From JAYTJL01 sp964400155 (GTDB lineage: Bacteria > Patescibacteriota > Saccharimonadia > Saccharimonadales > UBA10212), in NCBI GenBank assembly GCA_964400155.1, contig CAYNSQ010000006.1, positions 1 through 35,374 of the forward strand: a DNA stretch of 35,374 bases, in the 5' to 3' direction. The notes beneath the pieces were generated by a model. It searched no databases and was not told the DNA's origin. It saw nothing but the letters and a program-made list of their open reading frames with translations. Below, in pieces: positions 13,595-21,220 of the stretch (positions are counted from its first letter, which is position 1; every line of letters begins with the position of its first letter). A program made the translations under genes and the position numbers.

Positions 13595-15550
13595 ATGGGA
13601 AAAATTATTGGAATCGATTTAGGAACAACCAACAGTGCAATGGCTGTAATGCAGTCGGGCAAGCCAGAAATTATTGCTAACTCTGAAGGCAATCGTACTA
13701 CGCCAAGTGTGGTGGCAATTAATAAAAATGGTGAACGCTTGGTAGGCCAAGTAGCCAACCGTCAGCGCGTTACCAATGCCACTAATACTATCTTTGGTGT
13801 AAAGAGATTGATTGGCCGCAAATTCTCTGATGCAGAGGTCCAAAAAGACCTAGAACTTATGCCATACAAAATTGTAAAAAGTGGTACTGGCGTTAAAGTT
13901 ACTATGGCAGACAAAGACTACAGCCCAGAAGAAGTTAGCGCTATGATTCTTTCAAAATTGAAAGCTGATGCTGAGACATTTCTGGGAGAACCAGTGACAG
14001 AAGCGGTCATTACTGTTCCTGCTTACTTTGACGATGGACAGCGCCAAGCTACCAAAGATGCCGGTAAAATTGCCGGACTTGAAGTTAAACGAATAATAAA
14101 CGAACCAACCGCGGCCGCACTGGCGTACGGTTTGGATAAAGGCAAAGAAGAAAAGATTGCAGTATTTGACCTTGGTGGCGGAACTTTTGATGTTTCCATA
14201 CTCCAGCTTGGAGAAGGTGTTTTTGAAGTTCTTTCAACCAACGGCGACACCCACCTAGGTGGCGAAGACTTTGATATGAGGATTGTTAACCACTTTGTAG
14301 ACCAATTTAAAAAAGATTCTGGCATTGATATTAAAGATGACAAAGCCGCTATGCAACGACTTAAAGAAGAAGCAGAAAAGGCCAAGAAAGAACTTTCTAC
14401 AACTGAAGTAGCAGATATCAACCTGCCTTTTCTAACAGCTGATGCCGAGGGCCCCAAGCACTTTGAGTACAAATTAACCCGTTCAAAACTCATAGAACTA
14501 GTTCAGGAATTAATAGACAAAACAGCCGCACCATGCGAAAAAGCCTTAAAGGACGCCGGCTTAAAAAATAGCGATATCAACGAGATTGTACTGGTAGGTG
14601 GGATGACCCGCATGCCTGCTGTTGTGGATAAAGTTAAACAAATCTTTGGTAAAGATCCCTTGCAAGGCGTAAACCCCGATGAAGTTGTTGCAGTTGGTGC
14701 TGCTATACAAGGTGGTGTTTTGCAGGGCGATGTAAAAGACGTACTACTTCTAGACGTTACACCGCTATCTCTTGGGATTGAGACACTAGGAAGTGTAACC
14801 ACCAAGTTAATTGAGCGTAACACCACTATACCTACCAGTAAAAATGAAACATTTTCGACCGCAGCGGATAACCAAAACTCCGTTGAGATACATGTACTGC
14901 AAGGAGAACGAGAGATGGCTGGAGACAACAAGTCTCTGGGACGATTTGTGCTAGACGGTATTCCAGCCGCACCGCGTGGCGTACCGCAAATTGAAGTTAC
15001 CTTTAATATTGACGCTAACGGAATATTAAATGTTACAGCTAAAGATAAAGGTACTGGAAAAGAGCAGAGCATTACTATCCAGGGTAGTGGCAACCTTGAT
15101 AAAGCCGAGGTTGAAAAAGCTGCCAAAGAAGCCGAAGCACACGCCGAAGAAGATAAGAAAAAACGTGAAGCTATAGAAGTCAAGAATCAGTTAGATAACG
15201 CTGTATATCAAGCTGAAAAAATGAAGACTGACTACAAGGACAAATTGTCTGAGGAAGATGTTAAAACAATTCAAGAAGCGATAGACGAAGCAAAAACGCA
15301 CCTAGAAGCAACAGATAAGGAAGAGCTTGAAAAAGCCGCTAAAGATTTAAACGATAAGATCATGCCAATCGGTGCCAAAATGTACGAGCAAGCGAACGAA
15401 GAGAGCGAAGCGAAGTCCGACGAAGCTTCAGCGAAGTCGGGCGAGGATTCTGATTCTAAGTCGAAGGACGAACCGGTAGAAGGCGAAGTTGTTGAAGATC
15501 CTTCGACTAACTCAGGGCAAGGTAAACCGGAAGAAGACAATAAAAAATAA
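13595..15550 (+). CDS. dnaK: chaperone DnaK (Hsp70)
   Basis: This 651-aa Hsp70 binds unfolded peptides in an ATP-driven cycle with DnaJ and GrpE. The N-terminus is GIDLGTTNSAMAVM (phosphate-1), followed by VPAYFDDGQRQATKDAG, INEPTAAALAYG, the FDLGGGTFDVSIL motif, LGGEDFD, and VLVGGMTRMPAV. The substrate-binding domain begins at DVTPLSLGIETLG, the linker is DVLLLDV, and a helical lid follows. The last 55 residues are low-complexity, acidic, Ser- and Lys-rich, and carry a short repeat that encodes DPSTNSGQ. The length (651) is usual for DnaK with this tail. It sits in an hrcA-grpE-dnaK-dnaJ order interrupted by two small genes. Confidence 0.98.
   Translation: MGKIIGIDLGTTNSAMAVMQSGKPEIIANSEGNRTTPSVVAINKNGERLVGQVANRQRVTNATNTIFGVKRLIGRKFSDAEVQKDLELMPYKIVKSGTGVKVTMADKDYSPEEVSAMILSKLKADAETFLGEPVTEAVITVPAYFDDGQRQATKDAGKIAGLEVKRIINEPTAAALAYGLDKGKEEKIAVFDLGGGTFDVSILQLGEGVFEVLSTNGDTHLGGEDFDMRIVNHFVDQFKKDSGIDIKDDKAAMQRLKEEAEKAKKELSTTEVADINLPFLTADAEGPKHFEYKLTRSKLIELVQELIDKTAAPCEKALKDAGLKNSDINEIVLVGGMTRMPAVVDKVKQIFGKDPLQGVNPDEVVAVGAAIQGGVLQGDVKDVLLLDVTPLSLGIETLGSVTTKLIERNTTIPTSKNETFSTAADNQNSVEIHVLQGEREMAGDNKSLGRFVLDGIPAAPRGVPQIEVTFNIDANGILNVTAKDKGTGKEQSITIQGSGNLDKAEVEKAAKEAEAHAEEDKKKREAIEVKNQLDNAVYQAEKMKTDYKDKLSEEDVKTIQEAIDEAKTHLEATDKEELEKAAKDLNDKIMPIGAKMYEQANEESEAKSDEASAKSGEDSDSKSKDEPVEGEVVEDPSTNSGQGKPEEDNKK
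15500..15522. repeat. short imperfect inverted repeat in the dnaK tail
   Basis: A 23-base segment beginning CCTTCGACTAACTCAGG and ending AAGG has imperfect inverted symmetry (CCTT...AAGG ends). It encodes PSTNSGQ in DnaK; the opposite strand would encode CPELVEG. Related segments encoding PELVEG-type or STSSGQ-type peptides recur in CPR and some other bacterial genomes. It lies in the disordered tail, where insertion is tolerated. Confidence 0.55.
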
Positions 15551-15581
15551 TTTTGCAGATCAAAAAGGGATAATTTAATAA

Positions 15582-15911
15582 ATGGAAAGTAGAGACGGTG
15601 ATTTTTGGTCTATTGTTGATAGCAGTTTTCCTGATCATGCCCAAGATAGGTTGGCTGAACAGATGGATCAAATTAAGAAAGTTCGAGACCATGAAGAAAG
15701 AGCTCTAGAAGCATTAATTGCCAGCAAAATAGGAGCGGCTAACGATGATAGAGTTGCCGCTTACTTTCTGGAAGGGTCAGGTAGTCTAGATATGTTAGTT
15801 GCCCAATTGCAAACTGATTACGGACTCACTGAGGAAGAAAGTCTTGAAGCAATCAATCAAGGAAGAGCTCTGCTAAGTGATGAAGTATCATTAGACTACG
15901 ACGATGAATAA
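15582..15911 (+). CDS. unknown 109-aa acidic protein between dnaK and dnaJ
   Basis: This 109-aa soluble protein lies 31 bases after dnaK and overlaps dnaJ by 8 bp (ATGAATAA), so its translation is probably coupled to dnaJ. It is acidic. Helical segments include HAQDRLAEQMDQIKKV and HEERALEALIASKIG, and YGLTEEESLEAINQGRALL resembles UBA-like or small helical bundles. It ends in acidic SLDYDDE. No family can be named. Upstream, AAGGGA (15565-15570) may be a ribosome binding site. The fixed place in the operon suggests a client-handling or regulatory partner of DnaK/DnaJ, which is inference. Confidence 0.75.
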   Translation: MESRDGDFWSIVDSSFPDHAQDRLAEQMDQIKKVRDHEERALEALIASKIGAANDDRVAAYFLEGSGSLDMLVAQLQTDYGLTEEESLEAINQGRALLSDEVSLDYDDE

Positions 15912-17010
15912 ACGAGACTATTATGAAGTATTGGGTGTTAGTAAAAACGCATCTGCAGACGAACTGAAGAAGGCTTACCGAAAGAAAGCAATAGAATCAC
16001 ACCCTGATCGTGGTGGAGACGAAGCAGCATTCAAGGAAGTTAACGAAGCCTATGAAGTATTGAAAGACTCTTCTAAGCGTCAACGATATGATCAGTTTGG
16101 TCACGCCGGTGTAGGGTCTAGCGCTGCTTCAGATGGCAATCCTTTTGCTGGCTTTGGGGGCGGACAAGGTCAGGAGTTTAACTTTGATTTCGGTGATCTT
16201 GGACTAGGTGACATACTAGGTAGTTTTTTTGGTGGTGGCGGACAAGCACGAGGAAGTAGCCGGCAAAACCGAGGTCGTGATGTAGAAACCGACATAGAGG
16301 TTAGTTTTGAGGAAGCAATATTTGGCACAGAGGAAGAGCTCAATCTAAACATAGAAGATGCTTGTGAACATTGTAAGGGCACAACGGTAGAGCCGGGACA
16401 CGAAATGACTATGTGCGATCAATGTAAAGGTAGCGGTCAGGTTAGCCGTGTTACACGTACAATTTTTGGAAACATTCAACAAGCTTCAACCTGTCCAAAA
16501 TGTCATGGACAAGGGAAAATGCCAGAAAAACTTTGCACAGTATGTAGTGGAAAAGGAACCAAGAGAAAATCCCAAAAAATTAAACTCAAAGTGCCGGCAG
16601 GTATTGATGACGGTGCAACAATCCGTCTTAAAGAACATGGTGAAGCTATCGCCAACGGTGAAAAAGGTGATTTGTATGTCAATATTCGCGTTAAGGCGCA
16701 CAAAAAGTTTACACGCGAAGGCAATTTAGTGCTATCAGAAGAGCATCTAGATATGGTAGATGCCGCTTTAGGAACAGAACTTGAAGTTGACACAGTAGAC
16801 GGTCCGGTTCGTATGAAAGTACCAATGGGAACACAGAGCGGGACTGATTTTAAATTATCAGGTCATGGAGTTCCCGCGCTAAATGGTGGGCACCGTGGGG
16901 CGCATATTGTCACCATATTGGTTGATACACCCACAAAATTGTCAGCAAAGCAAAAACAACTATTAGAGCAATTGAAAAAAACCGATGGCAAAAAAGGTCT
17001 ATTCCGCTAA
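15904..17010 (+). CDS. dnaJ: chaperone DnaJ (Hsp40)
   Basis: This 368-aa type I DnaJ delivers clients to DnaK and stimulates its ATPase. The J-domain (1-70) has YYEVLGVSKNAS and HPD at 33-35. A G/F-rich stretch follows. Next come four zinc-binding C-x2-C-x-G-x-G repeats: CEHCKGTTVEPG (the first lacks the usual glycine), CDQCKGSGQV, CPKCHGQGKM and CTVCSGKGTK. The C-terminal domains end with KKGLFR. Length is close to E. coli DnaJ (376 aa). It overlaps the preceding gene by 8 bp and the convergent GGDEF gene by 12 bp. Confidence 0.97.
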   Translation: MNKRDYYEVLGVSKNASADELKKAYRKKAIESHPDRGGDEAAFKEVNEAYEVLKDSSKRQRYDQFGHAGVGSSAASDGNPFAGFGGGQGQEFNFDFGDLGLGDILGSFFGGGGQARGSSRQNRGRDVETDIEVSFEEAIFGTEEELNLNIEDACEHCKGTTVEPGHEMTMCDQCKGSGQVSRVTRTIFGNIQQASTCPKCHGQGKMPEKLCTVCSGKGTKRKSQKIKLKVPAGIDDGATIRLKEHGEAIANGEKGDLYVNIRVKAHKKFTREGNLVLSEEHLDMVDAALGTELEVDTVDGPVRMKVPMGTQSGTDFKLSGHGVPALNGGHRGAHIVTILVDTPTKLSAKQKQLLEQLKKTDGKKGLFR

Positions 17011-17724
17011 GTTTTGAATTTCTCGCCTAGAATAACCCAGTTTAATTGCATATTTACCAACATCTCGGTGTCGAATTTGCAAATTTTCTAGTAATTCTAT
17101 GACTTTAGCAAATTCAACTTGCTCTTGGGGTGAAAGGTCTCTAATAGCCGATTCCTTGTCTTCATACATTTCACGGTCTGCTAAAGCCAGTAGCTGACTT
17201 GCCGACATTCCAGGTTGCATAACACCAACGCCCATTGCTAGCCCTACGCCAGCTTCTCTCAAGTTACTATTTTCTGGAAGACTAACAAACGTATCAAATG
17301 AACTGCGAATACGTCTTGCTATAGATAATGCACCTTTATCGTCTGTTTCACAAAGAACTGTAAATTCATCTCCACCTATTCTGGCGGACGCGACATTAAA
17401 CTCCAGAATTTCTCCACTAAAAGTTTTTATTTCATCTGACATTGGTCGGCTTGCAATAAAATCCTCAGAGTGGGATCGAAGATCGGAAGGTTTTCTGAAT
17501 TGGCCAGTAATTATTTCTTTGACACTACTAAGCACTCTGTCGCCTTCAGAATGTCCTAAAGTGTCATTGATATGCTTTAAGCAACTTACATCCATGAAAA
17601 TTAGAGCTAGTGGCGTTCCATCATCTAAAAATTTTTGTGTACGACGATCTAATTCCAAGTGAAACTTATCCTTATCTAGTAAAGGAGCAGGACTAAAAGG
17701 CGCTTTTTCAACCTCGTTTGCCAT
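16999..17724 (-). CDS. soluble GGDEF-domain protein (putative diguanylate cyclase)
   Basis: A GGDEF protein would make cyclic di-GMP from two GTP. The active-site signature is RIGGDEFTVL (GGDEF at about 117-121), and the metal and substrate region FMDVSCLKHINDTLGH is present (D45). No RxxD inhibitory site precedes GGDEF. About 30 extra residues (RKPSDLRSHSEDFIASRPMSDE region) lie between the two halves of the domain. There is no membrane or sensor domain. I use the ATG at 17722-17724, giving 241 aa: a longer frame starting at 17763 would run through a perfect promoter (TTGACA-17-TATAAT). The C-terminal 50 residues are an extra helical tail. It overlaps dnaJ by 12 bp at the 3' end. Confidence 0.85.
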   Translation of the reverse strand: MANEVEKAPFSPAPLLDKDKFHLELDRRTQKFLDDGTPLALIFMDVSCLKHINDTLGHSEGDRVLSSVKEIITGQFRKPSDLRSHSEDFIASRPMSDEIKTFSGEILEFNVASARIGGDEFTVLCETDDKGALSIARRIRSSFDTFVSLPENSNLREAGVGLAMGVGVMQPGMSASQLLALADREMYEDKESAIRDLSPQEQVEFAKVIELLENLQIRHRDVGKYAIKLGYSRREIQNLAE

Positions 17725-17734
17725 AAGTTGGCAT

Positions 17735-17763
17735 ATTATAAGTAAAAACAAACATATTGTCAA
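17735..17763 (-). promoter_or_regulatory. consensus promoter of the GGDEF gene
   Basis: On the minus strand TTGACA (plus 17758-17763), 17 bases, TATAAT (plus 17735-17740). It is a perfect sigma-70 match. The -10 ends 10 bases before the ATG (17724), so the leader is about 3-4 bases. It fixes the start codon and is divergent from the gene at 17819. Confidence 0.85.
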
Positions 17764-17818
17764 CTGCTTGCGTTTATAATTGGTAGTACTAAAATATAAC
17801 TAGGTTGCAAAAATAAAA

Positions 17819-18400
17819 ATGCGAATATTAGTAGTAGACAACAATACTGTACATAAAAACGCCCTGGCTAGTTCATTAAAAGACCATCAAGTTGAAGTCC
17901 AGCTGTATAAACCTGGAATAAACTTTAGAACTGCTGATAAAGACCTAATTATTTTGTCGGGTGGCGGAGGCGCAGGTAGAGAGATTAAAGATTACTACAG
18001 GGGTGAAACTCTCTGGTATCAAGACCAAATTGATTTTGTCAGAACAGTAGACAAGCCAATTCTAGGCATTTGTATGGGGTTTGAAGTTATAAGCCACGCT
18101 TTTGGTAGTCCTGTAGTCGAGATGAGTAGCGCTATTGAAGGTGTAAAACCTATCACAACTACCAAAAATGGAAATAAAATTCTAAAAACAAACAAAATTC
18201 ACCAGCATAAATCACATAAGTGGTATGTGGGTGAGACTCCTGAGGGTTTTGAAGAAATTGCAAAGTCAAAAAGCGGTATAGAGATGATTATTCACAAAGA
18301 AAAACCAATCTTAGCATCACAGTTCCATCCGGAAGTTAGACAGGGAACACTTGGACTACAAGACCTGAGTAATATATTGGTAAATTATAAAAAGAAGTAG
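17819..18400 (+). CDS. stand-alone class I glutamine amidotransferase domain protein (copy 1)
   Basis: This 193-aa protein is a bare type I glutamine amidotransferase (GATase1) domain, the unit that takes ammonia from glutamine. The nucleophile Cys85 lies in ILGICMGFEV. The partner His170 and Glu172 lie in SQFHPEV, so the triad is complete. ILSGGGG (45-51) supplies the oxyanion strand. There is no synthetase domain fused or next to it. The stretch HQHKSHKWYVGETPEGFEE resembles the anthranilate/CTP-synthase-type GATase end. It heads a cluster with a second GATase, an amidohydrolase-like protein and a RimK-like ligase (to 21220). The transferred substrate is unknown. TATAAC (17795-17800) lies 18 bases before the start. 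Confidence 0.85.
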   Translation: MRILVVDNNTVHKNALASSLKDHQVEVQLYKPGINFRTADKDLIILSGGGGAGREIKDYYRGETLWYQDQIDFVRTVDKPILGICMGFEVISHAFGSPVVEMSSAIEGVKPITTTKNGNKILKTNKIHQHKSHKWYVGETPEGFEEIAKSKSGIEMIIHKEKPILASQFHPEVRQGTLGLQDLSNILVNYKKK

Positions 18401-18443
18401 GGTTGATTTTGATTATTAAGAGGTTAAAATTAACATAAAAGTT

Positions 18444-18584
18444 ATGGCAAGACCAACAAAAAATCCGAACCCTCGACGAAATTCAGGTCAAGATGGTTTT
18501 ATACCAATGATGATAGCCTTGCTGCTAATAGTAGGGGCTATAATCTACTTTGCTTTTATACGCGTCCACAACGCCCAAAATTAG
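18444..18584 (+). CDS. 46-aa single-pass membrane protein
   Basis: A frame of 46 codons (141 bases with the stop) begins at ATG 18444 and reaches TAG at 18582-18584. The first 18 residues are basic and polar (MARPTKNPNPRRNSGQDG). Residues 19-40 form one hydrophobic segment (FIPMMIALLLIVGAIIYFAF). This positive-inside layout is that of a small anchored membrane protein. No ribosome binding site is visible. It lies between the first amidotransferase and the FGase-like gene, same strand. Confidence 0.55.
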   Translation: MARPTKNPNPRRNSGQDGFIPMMIALLLIVGAIIYFAFIRVHNAQN

Positions 18585-18585
18585 A

Positions 18586-18614
18586 TTGCTAACAAAGCTA
18601 AAAAGTTGTATAAT
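18586..18614 (+). promoter_or_regulatory. promoter of the N-formylglutamate-amidohydrolase-like gene
   Basis: TTGCTA (18586-18591), 17 bases, TATAAT (18609-18614). The expected start near 18621 leaves only about 4 leader bases before the ATG at 18625. It overlaps the end of the 46-aa gene by no bases and begins 2 bases after its stop. Confidence 0.7.
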
Positions 18615-18624
18615 AGTACTAAAT

Positions 18625-19572
18625 ATGAGTACCCCTGCGTCTGTTGAACTTGTCTGTACTCCAGATGAAGCTGCTAAATTTAGATCGCAGCGATTGAATT
18701 CGGATGCTAACTATACGGAATATCCTGTTTCTAAATTATCAGTAGATCCATCGACTATCTATGAGCAGATACGTCTAGCCGAGACTTATTTAGTACCAGC
18801 TGAAGACTATGAAAATGGTTCGGCACGATATGATAATGAAATACTGCTTTTACCAGGTGAAGACTTGGTACTTTTAACCGCCGAACATGCAACGAACCAA
18901 AAACGACAAGATAAAACAACTGGCGAACGTGTTAATAAATCTTATGACGCAGGCACAGGGGGTTTAGTGTATTCGCTAGCTTCTTCTATAGGTAGTACTG
19001 CTTTGATTGCAATCGGCAGGCAAACTGGTGATGCAAACAATGATTTGACTCACCCCTTCAAAGACCACATGACTGAAATTATCAGTAAACCATTTAGCAG
19101 AGCACATCTATCGGCGCACGGAATGAGTGGCGGTGCAGCAGCAAATTTAACAGATGAAAGAGGCTTTAAGGTAATGGTAGGCATTGGTGACAAACCATCG
19201 GGGGCCACAAAGGCATTAACGGATTACATTTTGCAGATTGCATCTGATTACGACATGCGTGTAGGGATAAATCAGCCTCAGTTGCGATTTGACTCAAAAA
19301 CAAAATTACCTTTACTCGATGATACTGGGCGAGTTCAACGAATAACTTTTTCCGGTGCAGGAGCTACTACAACAAGATCGCACGCCCAAAGAGTAGCAGA
19401 AGAAAATGGCAAAGGAGATAGTTTTGCTACTGTCCAGCTAGAGTTAAGTACATCTGTTAGGTTGTTGTCATCTAATTTTAAGACATATCGTTCCAAAAGA
19501 GATGCTGAAATAGGTGCAGCGCTTGGATATCTGTTCATGCGTGATGCTATCAAAAGCGTCTCAAAACTTTAA
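18625..19572 (+). CDS. N-formylglutamate amidohydrolase-like metallohydrolase
   Basis: This 315-aa protein resembles the FGase (N-formylglutamate amidohydrolase, zinc-type) fold. Supporting residues: LLTAEHATN with E87/H88 in place of the family PHSG/EHA motif, SYDAGTGG (D108), LSAHGMSGG (H165) and VQLELS (E273), which match in order the metal and substrate positions of that family. N-formylglutamate hydrolysis itself is not certain; related enzymes cut other amides or act as peptidases. The ATG at 18625 is preferred over an upstream frame start at 18550, because a TTGCTA-17-TATAAT promoter ends 10 bases upstream. It lies in the RimK/GATase cluster. Alternative: an unrelated alpha/beta hydrolase. 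Confidence 0.6.
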   Translation: MSTPASVELVCTPDEAAKFRSQRLNSDANYTEYPVSKLSVDPSTIYEQIRLAETYLVPAEDYENGSARYDNEILLLPGEDLVLLTAEHATNQKRQDKTTGERVNKSYDAGTGGLVYSLASSIGSTALIAIGRQTGDANNDLTHPFKDHMTEIISKPFSRAHLSAHGMSGGAAANLTDERGFKVMVGIGDKPSGATKALTDYILQIASDYDMRVGINQPQLRFDSKTKLPLLDDTGRVQRITFSGAGATTTRSHAQRVAEENGKGDSFATVQLELSTSVRLLSSNFKTYRSKRDAEIGAALGYLFMRDAIKSVSKL

Positions 19573-19590
19573 AAATCAGGACAGAAGTTA

Positions 19591-19619
19591 TTGTAAAACG
19601 GCTTAAGTTATGGTATAAT
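19591..19619 (+). promoter_or_regulatory. promoter of the rimK-like gene
   Basis: TTGTAA (19591-19596), 17 bases, TATAAT (19614-19619). The leader would be about 70 bases and contains GAAAGGA (19681-19687) 7 bases before the ATG, so this gene is initiated in the usual way. Confidence 0.65.
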
Positions 19620-19694
19620 TACCCAGATTTGATTACGTGATAGACTGTATTTGATATATAACTTTTTTACAACAAATAGAGAAAGGACAGCTAT

Positions 19695-20603
19695 ATGAAC
19701 ATTGCAATTTTGGCTCGGCCAAATCGTAAGAATGGTGCAGAACGGTTAGTTCAAGCTGCTAAAAAACGTGGTCACAAAGCTAAAATAATTGACTACACTC
19801 AGTGTTATTGTAACGTTGAAAAGTCCAAGCCGCAGATTTTTTACAATGGTGAGCCTCTGCCTAAGTTTGACGCTGTTATTCCACGAATTTCTATATCTAG
19901 CCAATCATATGGAAGTGCTGTGATCCGCCAATTTGAAATGATGGGAACTTTTACTACAACTGGGTCTCTAGCGTTTATTCGTGCACGTGACAAACTGCGC
20001 AGCATGCAGCTTTTGGCACGCTATGATATTGATATTCCAAGAACAGTGGTTGCCCGCGAGACCAAAGACGTCGACGAGTTGATAAGAATGGTGGGCGGTA
20101 CACCACTAATTATTAAGATTGCCAAGGGTAGCCAGGGGGTTGGAGTAGTTTTGGCAGAAACAAAAAAGGCTGCCAAGTCAATTATTCAGGCATTCTATTC
20201 GCAAAATGTGAACATTTTGGTGCAAGAATTCATTGCTGAGGCCGGCGGTGAGGATATACGTGTATTCATTGTTGACGGAAAAGTAGTTGCAGCAATGAAA
20301 AGAAAAACTCTAGATGAAGATGAGTTTCGCTCTAATATCAATCTCGGTGGCGTGGGTGAAGAAGTTTTACTTACTAAAAAAGAGAGGATTGCTGCAGTTA
20401 AGGCAGCTAAAGTAATGCACTTGCCAATTGCTGGTGTTGATATTTTGCGATCAAACAGGGGCCCTTTAGTTATGGAAGTTAATGCTTTTCCGATGCTAAG
20501 TGGTATTGAAGCAACCACAAAATTAGATGTTGCCGGTGAAATTATTGAGTACGTTGAGAGAGCCGTTGGTGTAAAACCAAAACGCGATAAAATTGGTGCC
20601 TAA
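19695..20603 (+). CDS. rimK: RimK-like ATP-grasp ligase
   Basis: This 302-aa ATP-grasp enzyme belongs to the RimK group, which joins glutamate (or other amino acids) to a carboxylate by amide bonds; E. coli RimK extends ribosomal protein S6. Visible motifs: PRISISSQSYG and a pre-ATP-grasp domain (1-95), LIIKIAKGSQGVGV (near 137-150, ATP contact), ILVQEF, GEDIRVFIVDGKVVAAMKR, and MEVNAFPMLSGIEATTKLDVA in adjoining parts (metal-binding E and N). Length fits RimK (300 aa). Here it lies between an FGase-like gene and a GATase, so it may make a small peptide or modify a protein other than S6. It has its own promoter and ribosome binding site. Confidence 0.88.
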   Translation: MNIAILARPNRKNGAERLVQAAKKRGHKAKIIDYTQCYCNVEKSKPQIFYNGEPLPKFDAVIPRISISSQSYGSAVIRQFEMMGTFTTTGSLAFIRARDKLRSMQLLARYDIDIPRTVVARETKDVDELIRMVGGTPLIIKIAKGSQGVGVVLAETKKAAKSIIQAFYSQNVNILVQEFIAEAGGEDIRVFIVDGKVVAAMKRKTLDEDEFRSNINLGGVGEEVLLTKKERIAAVKAAKVMHLPIAGVDILRSNRGPLVMEVNAFPMLSGIEATTKLDVAGEIIEYVERAVGVKPKRDKIGA

Positions 20604-20623
20604 TTAAAAGACTGAGTAGACAA

Positions 20624-21220
20624 ATGAAAGTACTAGTTGTAGACAACGGCACTCATTATAAGAAAAAACTGACTAACTTGCTTAGTGATTTTGATATAAC
20701 AAAAGTCACTCATAAAGAACTAGATGAAAGTCATCATATAGCTAAATATGATTTAATCGTTCTGTCCGGTGCATATGGTACACATAGTGTTAAACACCAC
20801 GCTGACACAGAATTGGCTGCCGAACAAGACTTGATAAAAAACGCAAAGTGTCCAGTTATTGGTCTCTGTTATGCAGCTCAGTTAATTGCTTATATGTACG
20901 GTGCGAGACTTTCAACAGTTCCGGAAGACGGCCGTCGCATAAAAGGTCTCAAACGTATCTGGAATGTTAAAAAAACCCCATTTGATTTTTTTCCGTATTA
21001 CGGAGCATGGGTGTGGGCCTCTCAGCGTTGGCGCATAACCGAACTACCTGATGTGTTGGAGTGTTGGTGTGCTAGCAACGAAGGTGTAGAGGTGTTCAAA
21101 CACAAAACCAAACCAATTTATGGGCTTCAGTTTCACCCCGAGAGACGAGCCGAAAACAACCATGGTAGTCAAATTCTTGGTAAAATATTAGAGATTGAAT
21201 TTGGTAAAAAGCATTTTTGA
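20624..21220 (+). CDS. stand-alone class I glutamine amidotransferase domain protein (copy 2)
   Basis: This 198-aa protein is a second lone GATase1 domain. The nucleophile Cys82 lies in VIGLCYAAQ and the base His171/Glu173 in LQFHPER. The start MKVLVVDNGTHYKK resembles copy 1 (MRILVVDNNTVHKN), so the two are probably distant paralogues. The insert WNVKKTPFDFFPYYGAWVW (near 112-131) is rich in aromatics and differs from ordinary synthetase subunits. The 20-base gap after rimK and the 4-bp overlap with the DUF192 gene put it in one transcript. No synthetase domain is near, so ammonia could pass to the RimK-like ligase or to an unknown partner; this is inference. Confidence 0.85.
   Translation: MKVLVVDNGTHYKKKLTNLLSDFDITKVTHKELDESHHIAKYDLIVLSGAYGTHSVKHHADTELAAEQDLIKNAKCPVIGLCYAAQLIAYMYGARLSTVPEDGRRIKGLKRIWNVKKTPFDFFPYYGAWVWASQRWRITELPDVLECWCASNEGVEVFKHKTKPIYGLQFHPERRAENNHGSQILGKILEIEFGKKHF

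Noticed and set aside
14023..15183. Long minus-strand open frames opposite dnaK (156 and 226 codons)
   Set aside because: They mirror the codon pattern of dnaK, an unmistakable gene on the plus strand, and are Ser-rich with no motif or start signals.
13369..21220. Alternative genetic code with TGA as glycine
   Set aside because: Recognisable genes such as grpE end naturally at TGA, and core proteins show no in-frame TGA.
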